64,000 bases of DNA from Terebella lapidaria (GCA_949152475.1 OX424560.1:20337106-20401105), one strand, 5' to 3'. Shown: positions 45,801 through 60,800, numbered from the stretch's first letter. Notes: generated by a model from the letters alone, not told the origin. A program made the numbers and translations.

Positions 45801-48800
45801 AGTTGTTGGCTGAGATGTTGTTGGTGCAGCAGTTGTTGGTGCAGCAGTTGTTGGTGCAACAGTTGTTGGTGCAGCCGTTGTTGGTGCAACAGTTGTTGGT
45901 GCAGACGTTGTTGGCTGAGATGTTGTTGGTGCAGCAGTTGTTGGCTGAGATGTTGTTAGTACAGCAGTTGTTGGTGCAGCCGTTGTTGGCTGAGATGTTG
46001 TTGGTGCAGCAGTTGTTGGTGCAACATTTGTTGGTGCAGCCGTTGTTGGCTGAGATGTTGTCGGTGCAGCAGTTGTTGGTGCAGCAGTTGTTGGTGCAGC
46101 CGTTGTTGGTGCAACAGCTGTTGGTGCAGCCGTTGTTGGCTGAGATGTTGTTGGTGCAGCAGTTGTTGGTGCAGCCGTTGTTGGCTGAGATGTTGTTGGT
46201 GCAGCAGTTGTTGGTGCAGCAGTTGTTGGTGCAGCCGTTGTTGGTGCAACAGTTGTTGGTGCAGCCGTTGTTGGCTGAGATGTTGTTGGTGCAGGAGTTG
46301 TTGGTGCAGCCGTTGTTGGCTGAGATGTTGTTGGTGCAGCAGTTGTTGGTGCAGCAGTTGTTGGTGCAACAGTTGTTGGTGCAGCCGTTGTTGGCTGAGA
46401 TGTTGGTGCAGCACTTGTTGGTGCAGCCGTTGTTGGCTGAGATGTTGTTGGTGCAACAGTTGTTGGCTGAGATGATGTTGGTGCAGCAGCAGTTGTTGGT
46501 TGAGATGTTGTTGGTGCAGCAGTTGTTGGTGCAGCAGTTGATGGCTGAGATGTTGTTGGTGCAGCAGTTGTTGGCTCAGATGTTGTTGGTGCAGCAGTTG
46601 TTGGTGCAGCAGTTGATGGCTGAGATGTCGTTGGTGCAGCAGTTGTAGGCTGAGATGTTGTTGGTGCAGCAGTTATTGTCTGACTTGTTGTTGGTGCAGC
46701 ACTTGTTGGTTGAGATGTTGTTGGTGTAGCAGTTGATGGCTGAGATGTTGTTGGTGCAACCGTTGTTGGCTCAGATGTTGTTGGTGCAGCAGTTGTTGGT
46801 GCAGCAGTTGTTGGTGCAACAGTTGTTGGTACAGCCGTTGTTGGCTGAGATGTTGATGGTACAGCAGTTGTTGGTGTGACAGTTGTTGGTGCAGCCGTTG
46901 TTGGCTGAGATGTTGTTGGTGCAGCAGTTGTTAGTGCAGCAGTTGTTGGTGCAACAGTTGTTGGTGCAGCCGTTGTTGGCTGAGATGTTATCGGTGCAGC
47001 AGTTGTTGGTGCAGCAGTTGTTGGTGCAACAGTTGTTGGTGGAGCCGTTGTTGGTGCAACAGTTGTTGATGCAGCCGTTGTTGGCTGAGATGTTGTTGAT
47101 GCAGCAGTTGTTGGTGCAGCCGTTGTTGGCTGAGATGTTGTTAGTGCAGCAGTTGTTAGTGCAGCAGTTGTTGGTGCAACAGTTGTTGGTGCAACAGTTG
47201 TTGGTGCAGCCGTTGTTGGCTGAGATGTTATTGATGCAGCAGTTGTTGGTGCAGCCGTTGTTGGCTGAGATGTTGTTGGTGCAGCAGTTGTTAGTGCAGC
47301 AGTGGTTGGTGCAACAGTTGTTGGTGCAGCCGTTGTTGGCTGAGATGTTGGTGCAGCAGTTGTTGGTGCAGCCGTTGTTGGCTGAGATATTGTTGGTGCA
47401 GCAGTTGATGGCTGAGATGTTGTTGGTGCAGCAGTTGTTGGCCCAGATGTTGTTGATGCAGCAGTTGTTGGCCCAGATGTTGTTGGTGCAACAGTTGTTG
47501 GAGCAGTAGTTGTTGATGCAGCAGTTGTTGGCCCAGATGTTGTTGGTGCAACAGTTGTTGGAGCAGTAGTTGTTGGTGCAGCAGTTGTTGGCTGAGATGT
47601 TGTTGATGCAGCAGTTGTTGGCTGAGATGTTATCGGTGCAGCAGTTGTTGACTGAGATGTTGTTGGTGCAGCAGTTGATGGCTGAGATGTTGTTGGTGCA
47701 GCAGTTGTTGTCCCAGATGTTGTTGGTGCAGCAGTTGTTGGCCCAGATGTTGTTGGTGCAACACTTGTTGGAGCAGTAGTTGTTGGTGCAGCAGTTGTTG
47801 GCTGAGATGCTGTTGGCTGAGATGTTGGTGCAGCACTTGTTGGTGCAGCCGTTGTTGGCTGAGATGTTGTTGGTGCAGCAGTTGTTGGTGCAGCAGTTGT
47901 TGGTGCAACAGTTGTTGGTGCACCAGTTGTTGGCTGAAATGTTGTTGGTGCAGCAGTTGTTGGCTGAGATGTTGTTGTTGCAGCAGTTGTTGGCTGAGAT
48001 GTTGTTGGTGCAGCAGTTGTTGGCTGAGATGTTGCTGGTGCAGCAGTTGTTGGCTGAGATGTTGTTGGTACAACAATTGTCGGTGCAGCAGTTGTTGGCT
48101 GAGATGTTGTTGGTGTAGCAGTTGTTAGCTGAGATGTTGTAGGTGCAGCAGTTGTTGGCTGTGATGTTGTTGGTGCAGCAGTTGTTGGCTGAGATGTTGT
48201 AGGTGCAGCATTTGTTGGCTGTGATGTTGTTGGTGCAGCAGTTGTTGGCCCAGATGTTGTTGGTGCAACAGTTGTTAGAGCAGTAGTTGTTGGTGCAGCA
48301 GTTGATGGCTGAGTTGTTGTTGGTGCAGCAGTTGTTGGTTGAGATGTTGTTGGTGCAGCAGTTGTTGGCTGAGATGTTGTTGGTGCAGCAGTTATTGGCC
48401 CAGATGTTGTTGGTGCAACAGTTGTTGGAGCAGCAGTTGTTGGTGCAGCCGTTGATGGCTGGGTTGTTGTTGGTGCAGCAGTTGTTGGTTGAGATGTTGT
48501 TGGTGCAGCAGTTGTTGGCTGAGATGTTGTTGGTGCAGCAGTTGTTGGCCCAGGTGTCGTTGGTGCAGCAGTTGTTGGCTGAGATGTTGTTGGTGCAGCA
48601 GTTATTGGCCCAGATGTTGTTGGTGCACCAGTTGTTGGTGCAGCAGTTGATGGCTGGGTTGCTGTTGGTGCAGCAGTTGTCGGTTGAGATGTTGTAGGTG
48701 CAAAAGTTGCTGGCTGAGATGATGTTGGTGTAGCAGCAGTTGTTGGCTGAGATGTTGTTGGTGCAGCAGTTGTTGGCCCAGGTGTTGTTGGTGCAGTTGT

Positions 48801-51800
48801 TGGCCCAGATGTTGTTGGTGCAGCAGTTGTTGGCCCAGATGTTGTTGGTGCAACAGTTGTTGGAGCAGTAGTTGTTGGTGCAGCAGTTGATGGCTGAGTT
48901 GTTGTTGGTGCAGCAGTTGTTGGTTGAGATGTTGTTGGTGCAGCAGTTGTTGGCTGAGATGTTGTTGGTGCAGCAGTTATTGGCCCAGATGTTGTTGGTG
49001 CAACAGTTGTGGGAGCAGCAGTTGTTGGTGCAGCAGTTGACGGCTGGGTTGTTGTTGGTGCAGCAGTTGTTGGTTGAGATGTTGTTGGTGCAGCAGTTGT
49101 TGGCTGAGATGTTGTTGGTGCAGCAGTTGTTGGCCCAGGTGTCGTTGGTGCAGCAGTTGTTGGCTGAGATGTTGTTGGTGCAGCAGTTATTGGCCCAGAT
49201 GTTGTTGGTGCACCAGTTGTTGGTGCAGCAGTTGATGGCTGGGTTGTTGTTGGTGCAGCAGTTGTCGGTTGAGATGTTGTAGGTGCAACAGTTGTTGGCT
49301 GAGATGATAGTGGGGTAGCAGCAGTTGTTGGCTGAGATGTTGTTGGTGCAGCAGTTGTTGGCCCAGGTGTTGTTGGTGCAGCAGTTGTTGACCCAGATGT
49401 TGTTCGTGCAACAGTTGTTGGCTGAGATGTTGTTGGTGCAACAGTTGTTGGCTGAGATGTTGTTGGTGCAGCAGTTGTTGGCTGAGATGTTGTTGGTGCA
49501 ACAGTTGTTGGCTGAGATGTTGTTGGTGCAACAGTTGTTGGCTGAGATGTTGGCTGAGATGTTGTTGGTGCAGCAGTTGTTGGCTGAGATGTTATTGGTG
49601 CAGCAGTTGTTGGCTGAGATGTTGTTGGTGCAGCAGTTGTTGGCTGAGATGTTGTTGGTGCAGCAGTTGTTGGCTGAGATGTTGTTGGTGCAGCAGTTGT
49701 TGGCTGAGATGTTGTTGGTGCAGCAGTTGTTATCTGAGATGTTGGTGCAGCAGTTGTTTGCTGAGATGTTGTTGGTGCAGCAGTTGTTGGCTGAGATGTT
49801 GTTGGTGAAGCAGTTGTTGGCTGAGATGTTGTTGGTGCAGCAGTTGTTGGCTGAGATGTTGTTGGTGCAGCAGTTGTTGGCTGAGATGTTGTTGGTGCAG
49901 CAGTTGTTGGCTGAGATGTTGTTGGTACAACAATTGTTGGTGCAGCAGTTGTTGGCTGAGATGTTGTTGGTGTAGCAGTTGTTGGCTGAGATGTTGTTGG
50001 TGCAGCAGTTTTTGGCCCAGATGTTGTTGGTGCAACAGTTGTTGGAGCAGCAGTTGTTGGTGCAGCAGTTGATGGCTGGGTTGTTGTTGGTGCAGCAGTT
50101 GTTGGTTGAGATGTTGTTGGTACAGCAGTTGTTGGCTGAGATGTTGTTGGTGCAGCAGTTGTTGGCCCAGGTGTCGTTGGTGCAGCAGTTGTTGGCTGAG
50201 ATGTTGTTGGTGCAGCAGTTATTGGCCCAGATGTTGTTGGTGCACCAGTTGTTGGTGCAGCAGTTGATGGCTGGGTTGTTGTTCGTGCAGCAGTTGTCGG
50301 TTGAGATGTTGTAGGTGCAAAAGTTGTTGGCTGAGATGATGTTGGTGTAGCAGCAGTTGTTGGCTGAGATGTTGTTGGTGCAGCAGTTGTTGGCCCAGGT
50401 GTTGTTGGTGCAGTTGTTGGCCCAGATGTTGTTGGTGCAGCAGTTGTTGGCCCAGATGTTGTTGGTGCAACAGTTGTTGGAGCAGTAGTTGTTGGTGCAG
50501 CAGTTGATGGCTGAGTTGTTGTTGGTGCAGCAGTTGTTGGTTGAGATGTTGTTGGTGCAGCAGTTGTTGGCTGAGATGTTGTTGGTGCAGCAGTTATTGG
50601 CCCAGATGTTGTTGGTGCAACAGTTGTGGGAGCAGCAGTTGTTGGTGCAGCAGTTGACGGCTGGGTTGTTGTTGGTGCAGCAGTTGTTGGTTGAGATGTT
50701 GTTGGTGCAGCAGTTGTTGGCTGAGATGTTGTTGGTGCAGCAGTTGTTGGCACAGGTGTCGTTGGTGCAGCAGTTGTTGGCTGAGATGTTGTTGGTGCAG
50801 CAGTTATTGGCCCAGATGTTGTTGGTGCACCAGTTGTTGGTGCATCAGGTGATGGCTGGGTTGTTGTTGGTGCAGCAGTTGTCGGTTGAGATGTTGTAGG
50901 TGCAACAGTTGTTGGCTGAGATGATAGTGGGGTAGCAGCAGTTGTTGGCTGAGATGTTGTTGGTGCAGCAGTTGTTGGCCCAGGTGTTGTTGGTGCAGCA
51001 GTTGTTGGCCCAGATGTTGTTGGTGCAACAGTTGTTGGCTGAGATGTTGTTGGTGCAACAGTTGTTGGCTGAGATGTTGTTGGTGCAGCAGTTGTTGGCT
51101 GAGATGTTGTTGGTGCAACAGTTGTTGGCTGAGATGTTGTTGGTGCAACAGTTGTTGGCTGAGATGTTGGCTGAGATGTTGTTGGTGCAGCAGTTGTTGG
51201 CTGAGATGTTATTGGTGCAGCAGTTGTTGGCTGAGATGTTGTTGGTGCAGCATTTGTTGGCTGAGATGTTGCTGGTGCAGCAGTTGTTGGCTGAGATGTT
51301 GTTGGTGCAGCAGTTGTTGGCTGAGATGTTGTTGGTGCAGCAGTTGTTATCTGAGATGTTGGTGCAGCAGTTGTTTGCTGAGATGTTGTTGGTGCAGCAG
51401 TTGTTGGCTGAGATGTTGTTGGTGAAGCAGTTGTTGGCTGAGATGTTGTTGGTGCAGCAGTTGTTGGCTGAGATGTTGTTGGTGCAGCAGTTGTTGGCTG
51501 AGATGTTGTTGGTGCAGCAGTTGTTGGCTGAGATGTTGTTGGTACAACAATTGTTGGTGCAGCAGTTGTTGGCTGAGATGTTGTTGGTGTAGCAGTTGTT
51601 GGCTGAGATGTTGTAGGTGCAGCAGTTGTTGGCTGTGATGTTGTTGGTGCAGCAGTTGTTGGCTGAGATGTTGTAGGTGCAGCATTTGTTGGCTGTGATG
51701 TTGTTGGTGCAGCAGTTGTTGGCTGAGATGTTGTTGGTGCAGCAGTTGTTGGCTGAGATGTTGTAGGTGCAGCAGTTGATGGCTGTGATGTTGTTGGTGC

Positions 51801-54800
51801 AGCAGTTGTTGGCTGATATGTTGTTGGTGCAGCAGTTGTTGGCTGAGATGTTGTTGGTGCATCTGTTGTTGGCTGAGATATTGTTGTCATGGTGACGAAT
51901 GGAGTGGTTGTTATAACTGAAAACAAGTTGTGAGGTGTGTGTCTCAGCTCTGTATGATTCTCTACATTAAAAACAGCATTGTGGAAATATTTCCACGATC
52001 AAAATGCAAAATAATGTTCTCGAATTCCAGTACACTTACCAGGTGTAACAGTGTTAGAAGTTGATTCTGTAAAAACTGAAATCATAATAAAGATGATGAA
52101 TTAGGAGAGTAAAATATGCGAGTGAACTCCATTGACATTGGAACATAAGGATCAAACAATTACCATCATTACAAAAAACCTTTTGATGATGTTAATTGCC
52201 AAATCCAAAAACAACAAACAAAATGGCAAAGTAAAACATATCGTGCCCCTAAAGCAAAAATGGCGTAAGTCATTTTGGTGGTTTTGAGATAATCAGCTTA
52301 AAAGGTTTCTTCCCTTTAAATTCCAAGTAAGAGCTTCCAAATTCAGACACCTGTTCCATGAATTACCAAATAGTATACTACTTTAGTTCAATTAGTATCA
52401 ATGTTATTCTTACTTTTAAGAAAATGACTAATTAACTAAGATTAGCATGACATACGCCAAAGATGCTCTCGCTGTCAGCTTACTGGACAAAATCACTAAT
52501 GCAATATTGGCGTATCTCACGAAGGTCCCAAAGCACAAATGGCATAACTCAACAGCTAAATGCAATTTTGGCGTAAGTCAATACCCACTAGTGACGTTTT
52601 CAGCATCAGTCACCACAAACACAAGAACAGTTTTGGCATAACTCAAGATCAAAATGGCGTAAGTCAAGCCTCGAAATACGCCAATATGTTATAGACTTCT
52701 AGTTATTTTATGGTGCTGAATAAATCCATGAGTGATCTACGAGCAGGTAGTGGACATGTTACGCCAAAAAAATGAGTTACGCAATTTTTGCTTTAGGGGG
52801 TCGATGTGTATATACGATGATTGTTAGTATCAATCTATTACCACCATAACTGCAGGTGCATTCGTTGTATTACCTTTTTAAAAAAAATATGCATGTATTA
52901 CATATATCAATCTGAATGAACTGACTAACTGCATTTCCTCCTCCTGAATTTGCCTAATGCAAAAGTACCAAAGTTGATAGTTTTGCTCACCTTGAACACA
53001 TGCTTTGACTGCGAGTTTGCTGATGACAGCATCACTTGAGATATCCTGTTTCGTCAGCACAATGCTAAAATGATCTCCGACCTCTTTCTCTTGAGGTATG
53101 ACCACCACAATGTCGCCATTTGATTTAACCTAAAAAAATTGTGATAAAATAGTTTTAACTATTTACTAGTAAATGTTATAAAGCATGCGGAAATTAAAGT
53201 TGGCAATGGCATACCCTAGTAATAGTCTGCAGTTCATCCAATCCATCACCCTCTGCTGAAGCAACCATGATAGCCACATCTGCAACATTATCACTGCTCA
53301 AGATAATCTTGGTAACCTCCGCACTAGTAGTGTCATTGGTGATCACTGACACCTCAAGTGTTGGTGTTCGAGAAGAGCCAGAACGCCAATCTCGTTCGTC
53401 ATTGAACAAGGTGTTTCCCCTTCTTGATCCTTCATCAGGTGAGTTGATACTGAGTCCCAAAGATGTTTCATCGGTGTCCATCAGGTCAACTTCCTCACAT
53501 GGTGGTGCTGTGAGAAAATAATTTTCTGTCAACTCCATAATAGGAAAGTATTTCAATTTAAAATGAGTTTTGAAAACTGTGCTGGAAAAAACAGCTTGCT
53601 GATGGCTGTTGCTTGCATACCTGGCGTCGTTGAGCCAAGGGTTGCAATAGGAGAAGTAGTGGTTCCTATAACAATAAGATGGAGTGAGAAATGATGAAGA
53701 ACTTATGATATATTCATGATGTGTGATAAAGTATGACATTTCTTGTGAATAATACATCTGTAGTGCATCTCATTCAAATGCTGTTTCCTACCTGGCGAGC
53801 TTGTTGTGGGCATTGTTGTTGGTACAGCTGTTGTGGTGAAAACTGAAGAAAATGTAAGTAATATTGAATAACAGAGAAAACTTTATAATAACTGAAACCC
53901 GGCATATAATGGGAATCAATTCAAATTGAAAGAACCCAGCATTGACTCTCACCATGAACACATGCTTTGACTTCGAGTTTGCTGATAACAGCATCCTTTG
54001 AAAGATCCTGTTTTGTCAGCACGATGCTAAATTCATCTCCAACCTCTTGCTCTTGAGGGATGATCACCACAATATCACCATTTGATTTAACCTGAGAGAA
54101 GCCATGTAATAAAACAGTTAAAGATATTTGATAGCAAATGTCATTCAAGGCAAAGAACTCACACAATGTTAGAAGCTTGATAACAAGCTGACCATATCAT
54201 ACCCTTGTAATTGTCTGCAGTTCAATGAGTCCATCACCCTCTGCAGAAGGAACCATGATAGCCACATCTGCAACATTTTCACTGTTCAAGATAATCTTGG
54301 TAACCTCCGCACTAGTGGTGTCATTGGTGATCACTGACACCTCAAGTGTTGGTGTTCGAGAAGAGCCAGAACGCCAATCTCGCTCGTCATTGAACAAGGT
54401 GTTTCCCCTTCTTGATCCTTCATCAGGTGAGTTGATACTCAGTCTCAAAGATGTTTCATCGGTGTCCATCAAATCAACTTCCTCACAAGGTGGTGCTGTG
54501 AAAAAACAGTTTTCTGTCAACTCCACAATAGGAAAGTATTTCAATTTAAAATGAGTTTTGAAAAATGTGTTGGAAAACACAGCTTGCTGATGGCTGTTGC
54601 TTGCATACCTGGCGTCGTTGAGCCAAACGTTGCAATAGGAGAAGTAGTGGTTCCTATAACAATAAGATGGAGTTAGAAATGATGAAGAATTATGAAATAC
54701 TCAGATTGTGTGATAAAGTATGACAATTCTTGTGAATAACACATCAGCAGTGTATGTCATTCAAATGCTGTTCCCTACCTGGCGAGCTTGTTGTGGGCAT

Positions 54801-57800
54801 TGTTGTTGATACAGCTGTTGTGGTGGAAACTGAAGAAAATGTAAGTAATATTGAATAACAGAGAAAACTTTCTAATCAGTGAAACCTGGCATATAATGGA
54901 AATCAATTCAAATTGAAAGAACCCAGCATTGACTCTCACCATGAACACATGCTTTGACTTCGAGTTTGCTGATAACAGCATCCTTTGAAAGGTCCTGTTT
55001 TGTCAGCACGATGCTAAATTCATCTCCAACCTCTTGCTCTTGAGGGATGATCACCACAATATCACCATTTGATTTAACCTGAAAGAAGCCATGTAATAAA
55101 ACAGTTGAAGATATTTGATAGCAAATGTCATTCAAGGCAAAGAACTCACACAATGTTAGAAGCTTGATAACAAGCTGACTATATCATACCCTTGTATTTG
55201 TCTGCAGTTCAATGAGTCCATCACCCTCTGCAGAAGGAACCATGATAGCCACATCTGCAACATTATCACTGCTCAAGAATATCTTGGTAACCTCCGCACT
55301 AGTGGTGTCATTGGTGATCACTGACACCTCAAGTGTTGGTGTTCGAGAAGAGCCAGAACGCCAATCTCGCTCGTCATTGAACAAGGTATTTCCCCTTCTT
55401 GATCCTTCATCAGGTGAGTTTATACTCAGTCTCAAAGATGTTTCATCGGTGTCCATCAAGTCAACTTCCTCACAAGGTGGTGCTGTGAAAAAACAGTTTT
55501 CTGTCAACTCCACAATAGGAAAATATTCAACTTAAAATGAGTTTTGAAAAATGTGCTGGAAAACACAGCTTGCTGATGGCTGTTGTTGCATACCTGGCGT
55601 CGTTGAGCCAAACGTTGCAATAGGAGAAGTAGTGGTTCCTATAACAATAAGATGGAGTTAGAAATGATGAAGAACTATGATATACTCAGGATGTGTGATA
55701 AAGTATGACATTTCTTGTGAATAACACATCAGCAGTGTATCTCATTCAAATGCTGTTTCCTACCTGGCAAGCTTGTTGTGGGCACAGTTGTTGGTGTACC
55801 GTTTGTGGTGAAAACTGAAAATATTTACATAATACTAATTAAAACAAAACAAATTTCAAGTAGGTAAGTGAAAATCTGCAAATATTGAAAATCGCTGCAA
55901 ATGAAGAGAAACAAATCAGACTCTCACCATGAACACAGGCTTTGATTTTGAGTTTCCTGATGACAGCATCACTTGAGAGATCCTGTTTTGTCAGCACAAT
56001 GCTGAATTCATCTCCAACCTCTTCCTCTTGAGGGATGATCACCGCAATATCGCCATTTGATCTAACCTAGAGTAAGTATAGTGATGAAATGGTGAAAAAT
56101 GTTTGCTAGCAAATGTTATTCTATTCAAAGAAATCACAAAATATTAGAAGTTTGATAACAAACTGGCCATATCATACCCTAGTAATGGTCTGCAGCTCAT
56201 TGAGTCCATCACCCTCTGCAGAAGGAACCATGATAGCCACATCTGCAACATTATCACTGCTCAAGATAATCTTGGTAACATCTGCACTAGTGGTGTCATT
56301 GGTGATCACTGACACCTCAAGTGTTGGTGTTTGAGAAGAGCCAGAACGCCAATCTCGTTCGTTATTGAACAAGGTGTTTCCCCTTCTTGATCCTTCATCA
56401 GGTGAGTTGATACTCAGTTTCAAAGATGATTCGTCGGTGTCCATCAGGTCAACTTCCTCACATGGTGGTGCTGTGAAAAGAGTTTTCTGTCAGCTCCATA
56501 ATAGGAAAGTATTTCAATTTAAAATGAGTTTTGAAAACTGTGCTGGAAAAAAACAGCTTGCTGATGGCTGTTGCTTGCATACCTGGCGTCGTTGAGCCAA
56601 AGGTTGCAATAGGAGAAGTAGTGGTTCCTATAACAATAAGATGGAGTGATGAATGATGAAGAAATTATGATATATTCAGATTGTGTGATAAAGTATGCAG
56701 TTCTTGTGAATAACACATCAGCAGTGTATGTCATTCAAATGCTGTTTCCTACCTGGCGAGCTTTTTGTGGGCATTGTTGTTGGTACAGCTGTTGTGGTGA
56801 AAACTGAAGAAAATGTAAGTAATATTGAATAACAGAGAAAACTTTCTAATAAGTGAAACCCGGCATATAATGGGAATCAATTCAAATTGAAAGAACCCAG
56901 CATTGACTCTCACCATGAACACATGCTTTGACTTCGAGTTTGCTGATAACAGCATCCTTTGAAAGATCCTGTTTTGTCAGCACGATGCTAAATTCATCTC
57001 CAACCTCTTGCTCTTGAGGGATGATCACCACAATATCACCATTTGATTTAACCTGAGAGAAGCCATGTAATAAAACAGTTAAAGATATTTGATAGCAAAA
57101 GTCATTCAAGGCAAAGAACTCACACAATGTTAGAAGTTTGATAACAGGCTGACCATATCATACCCTAGTAATTGTCTGCAGTTCAATGAGTCCATCACCC
57201 TCTGCAGAAGGAACCATGATAGCCACATCTACAACATTTTCACTGCTCAAGATAATCTTGGTAACCTCCGCACTAGTGGTGTCATTGGTGATCACTGACA
57301 CCTCAAGTGCTGGTGTTCGAGAAGAGCCAGAACGCCAATCTCGCTCGTCATTGAACAAGGTATTTCCCCTTCTTGATCCTTCATCAGGTGAGTTTATACT
57401 CAGTCTCAAAGATGTTTCATCGGTGTCCATCATGTCAACTTCCTCACAAGGTGGTGCTGTGAAAAAACAGTTTTCTGTCAACTCCACAATAGGAAAGTAT
57501 TCAACTTAAAATGAGTTTTGAAAAATGTGCTGGAAAACACAGCTTGCTGATGGCTGTTGTTGCATACCTGGCGTCGTTGAGCCAAACGTTGCAATAGGAG
57601 AAGTAGTGGTTCCTATAACAATAAGATGGAGTTAGAAATGATGAAGAACTATGATATACTCAGGATGTGTGATAAAGTATGACATTTCTTGTGAATAACA
57701 CATCAGCAGTGTATCTCATTCAAATGCTGTTTCCTACCTGGCAAGCTTGTTGTGGGCACAGTTGTTGGTGTACCGTTTGTGGTGGAAACTGCAAATATTT

Positions 57801-60800
57801 ACATAATACTAATTAAAACAAAACAAATTTCAAGTAGGTAAGTGAAAATATGCAAATATTGAAAATCGCTGCAAATGAAGAGAAACAAATCAGACTCTCA
57901 CCATGAACACAGGCTTTGATTTTGAGTTTCCTGATGACAGCATCACTTGAGAGATCCTGTTTTGTCAGCACAATGCTGAATTCATCTCCAACCTCTTCCT
58001 CTTGAGGGATGATCACCGCAATATCGCCATTTGATCTAACCTAGAGTAAGTATAGTGATGAAATGGTGAAACATGTTTGTTAACAAATGTTATTCTATTC
58101 AAAGAAATCACAAAATATTAGAAGTTTGATAACAAACTGGCCATATCATACCCTAGTAATGGTTCGCAGTTCAATGAGTCCATCACCCTCTGCAGAAGGA
58201 ACCATGATAGCCACATCTGCAACATTATCACTGCTCAAGATAATCTTGGTAACATCTGCAGTAGTGGTGTCATTGGTGATCACTGACACCTCAAGTGTTG
58301 GTGTTTGAGAAGAGCCAGAACGCCAATCTCGTTCGTTATTGAACAAGGTGTTTCCCCTTCTTGATCCTTCATCAGGTGAGTTGATACTCAGTTTCAAAGA
58401 TGATTCGTCGGTGTCCATCAGGTCAACTTCCTCACATGGTGGTGCTGTGAAAAGAGTTTTCTGTCAGCTCCATAATAGGAAAGTATTTCAATTTAAAATG
58501 AGTTTTGAAAACTGTGCTGGAAAAAAACAGCTTGCTGATGGCTGTTGCTTGCATACCTGGCGTCGTTGAGCCAAAGGTTACAATAGGAGAAGTAGTGGTT
58601 CCTATAACAATAAGATGGAGTGATGAATGATGAAGAAATTATGATATATTCAGATTGTGTGATAAAGTATGCAGTTCTTGTGAATAACACATCAGCAGTG
58701 TATGTCATTCAAATGCTGTTTCCTACCTGGCGAGCTTGTTGTGGGCATTGTTGTTGGTACAGCTGTTGTGGTGAAAACTGAAGAAAATGTAAGTAATATT
58801 GAATAACAGAGAAAACTTTCTAATAAGTGAAACCCGGCATATAATGGGAATCAATTTAAATTGAAAGAACCCAGCATTGACTCTCACCATGAACACATGC
58901 TTTGACTTCGAGTTTGCTGATAACAGCATCCTTTGAAAGATCCTGTTTTGTCAGCACGATGCTAAATTCATCTCCAACCTCTTGCTCTTGAGGGATGATC
59001 ACCAAAATATCACCATTTGATCTAACCTGAGAGAAGCCATGCAATAAAACAGTTAAAGATATTTGATAGCAAAAGTCATTCAAGGCAAAGAACTCACACA
59101 ATGTTAGAAGCTTGATAAAAAGCTGACCATATCATACCCTTGTAAATGTCTGCAGTTCATTGAGTCCATCACCCTCTGCAGAAGGAACCATGATAGCCAC
59201 ATCTGCAACATTATCACTGCTCAAGATAATCTTGGTAACCTCCGCACTAGTGGTGTCATTGGTGATCACTGACACCTCAAGTGTTGGTGTTCGAGAAGAG
59301 CCAGAACGCCAATCTCGCTCGTCATTGAACAAGGTGTTCCCCCTTCTTGATCCTTCATCAGGTGAGTTGATACTCAGTCCCAAAGATGTTTCATCGGTGT
59401 CCATCAGGTCAACCTCCTCACAAGGTGGTGCTGTGAAAAAATAGTTTTCTGTCAACTCCATAATAGGAAAGTATTTCAATTTAAAATGAGTTTTGAAAAC
59501 TGTGCTGGAAAAAAACAGCTTGCTGATGGCTGTTGCTTGCATACCTGGCGTCGTTGAGCCAAAGGTTGCAATAGAAGTAGTGGTTCCTATAACGAAAAGA
59601 TGCAGTGATAAATGATGAAGAAATTATGATATATTCAGATTGTGTGATAAAGTATGACAGTTCTTGTGAATAACACATCAGCAGTGCAGGTCATTAAAAT
59701 GCTGTTTCCTACCTGGCGAGCTTGTTGTGGGCATTGTTGTTGGTACAGCTGTTGTGGTGGAAACTGAAGAAAATGTAAGTAATATTGAATAACAGAGAAA
59801 ACTTTCTAATAAGTGAAACCCGGCATATAATGGAAATCAATTCAAATTGAAAGAACACAGCATTGACTCTCACCATGAACGCATGCTTTGACATCGAGTT
59901 TGCTGATAACAGCATCCTTTGAAAGATCCTGTTTTGTCAGCACGATGCTAAATTCATCTCCAACCTCTTGCTCTTGAGGGATGATCACCACAATATCACC
60001 ATTTGATTTAACCTGAAAGAAGCCATGTAATAAAACAGTTAAAGATATTTGATAGCGAATGTAATTAAAGGCAGAGAACTCACACAATGTTAGAAGTTTG
60101 ATAACAGGGTGACCATATCATACCCTAGTAATTGTCTGCAGTTCAATGAGTCCATCACCCTCTGCAGAAGGAACCATGATAGCCACATCTACAACATTTT
60201 CACTGCTCAAGATAATCTTGGTAACCTCCGCACTAGTGGTGTCATTCGTGATCACTGACACCTCAAGTGTTGGTGTTCGAGAAGAGCCAGAACGCCAATC
60301 TCGCTCGTCATTGAACAAGGTATTTCGCCTTCTTGATCCTTCATCAGGTGAGTTTATACTCAGTCTCAAAGATGTTTCATCGGTGTCCATCAAGTCAACT
60401 TCCTCACAAGGTGGTGCTGTGAAAAAACAGTTTTCTGTCAACTCCACAATAGGAAAATATTCAACTTAAAATGAGTTTTGAAAAATGTGCTGGAAAACAC
60501 AGCTTGCTGATGGCTGTTGTTGCATACCTGGCGTCGTTGAGCCAAACGTTGCAATAGGAGAAGTAGTGGTTCCTATAACAATAAGATGGAGTTAGAAATG
60601 ATGAAGAACTATGATATACTCAGGATGTGTGATAAAGTATGACATTTCTTGTGAATAACACATCAGCAGTGTATCTCATTCAAATGCTGTTTCCTACCTG
60701 GCAAGCTTGTTGTGGGCACAGTTGTTGGTGTACCGTTTGTGGTGAAAACTGAAAATATTTACATAATACTAATTAAAACAAAACAAATTTCAAGTAGGTA

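Noticed and set aside
44075..51862. Many long open frames on both strands across the mucin exon, encoding [14 protein letters not shown] or [12 protein letters not shown] repeats
   Set aside because: They are by-products of stop-free repeat units whose lengths are multiples of three. Only the PTS frame has splice sites and joins in phase to both neighbours.
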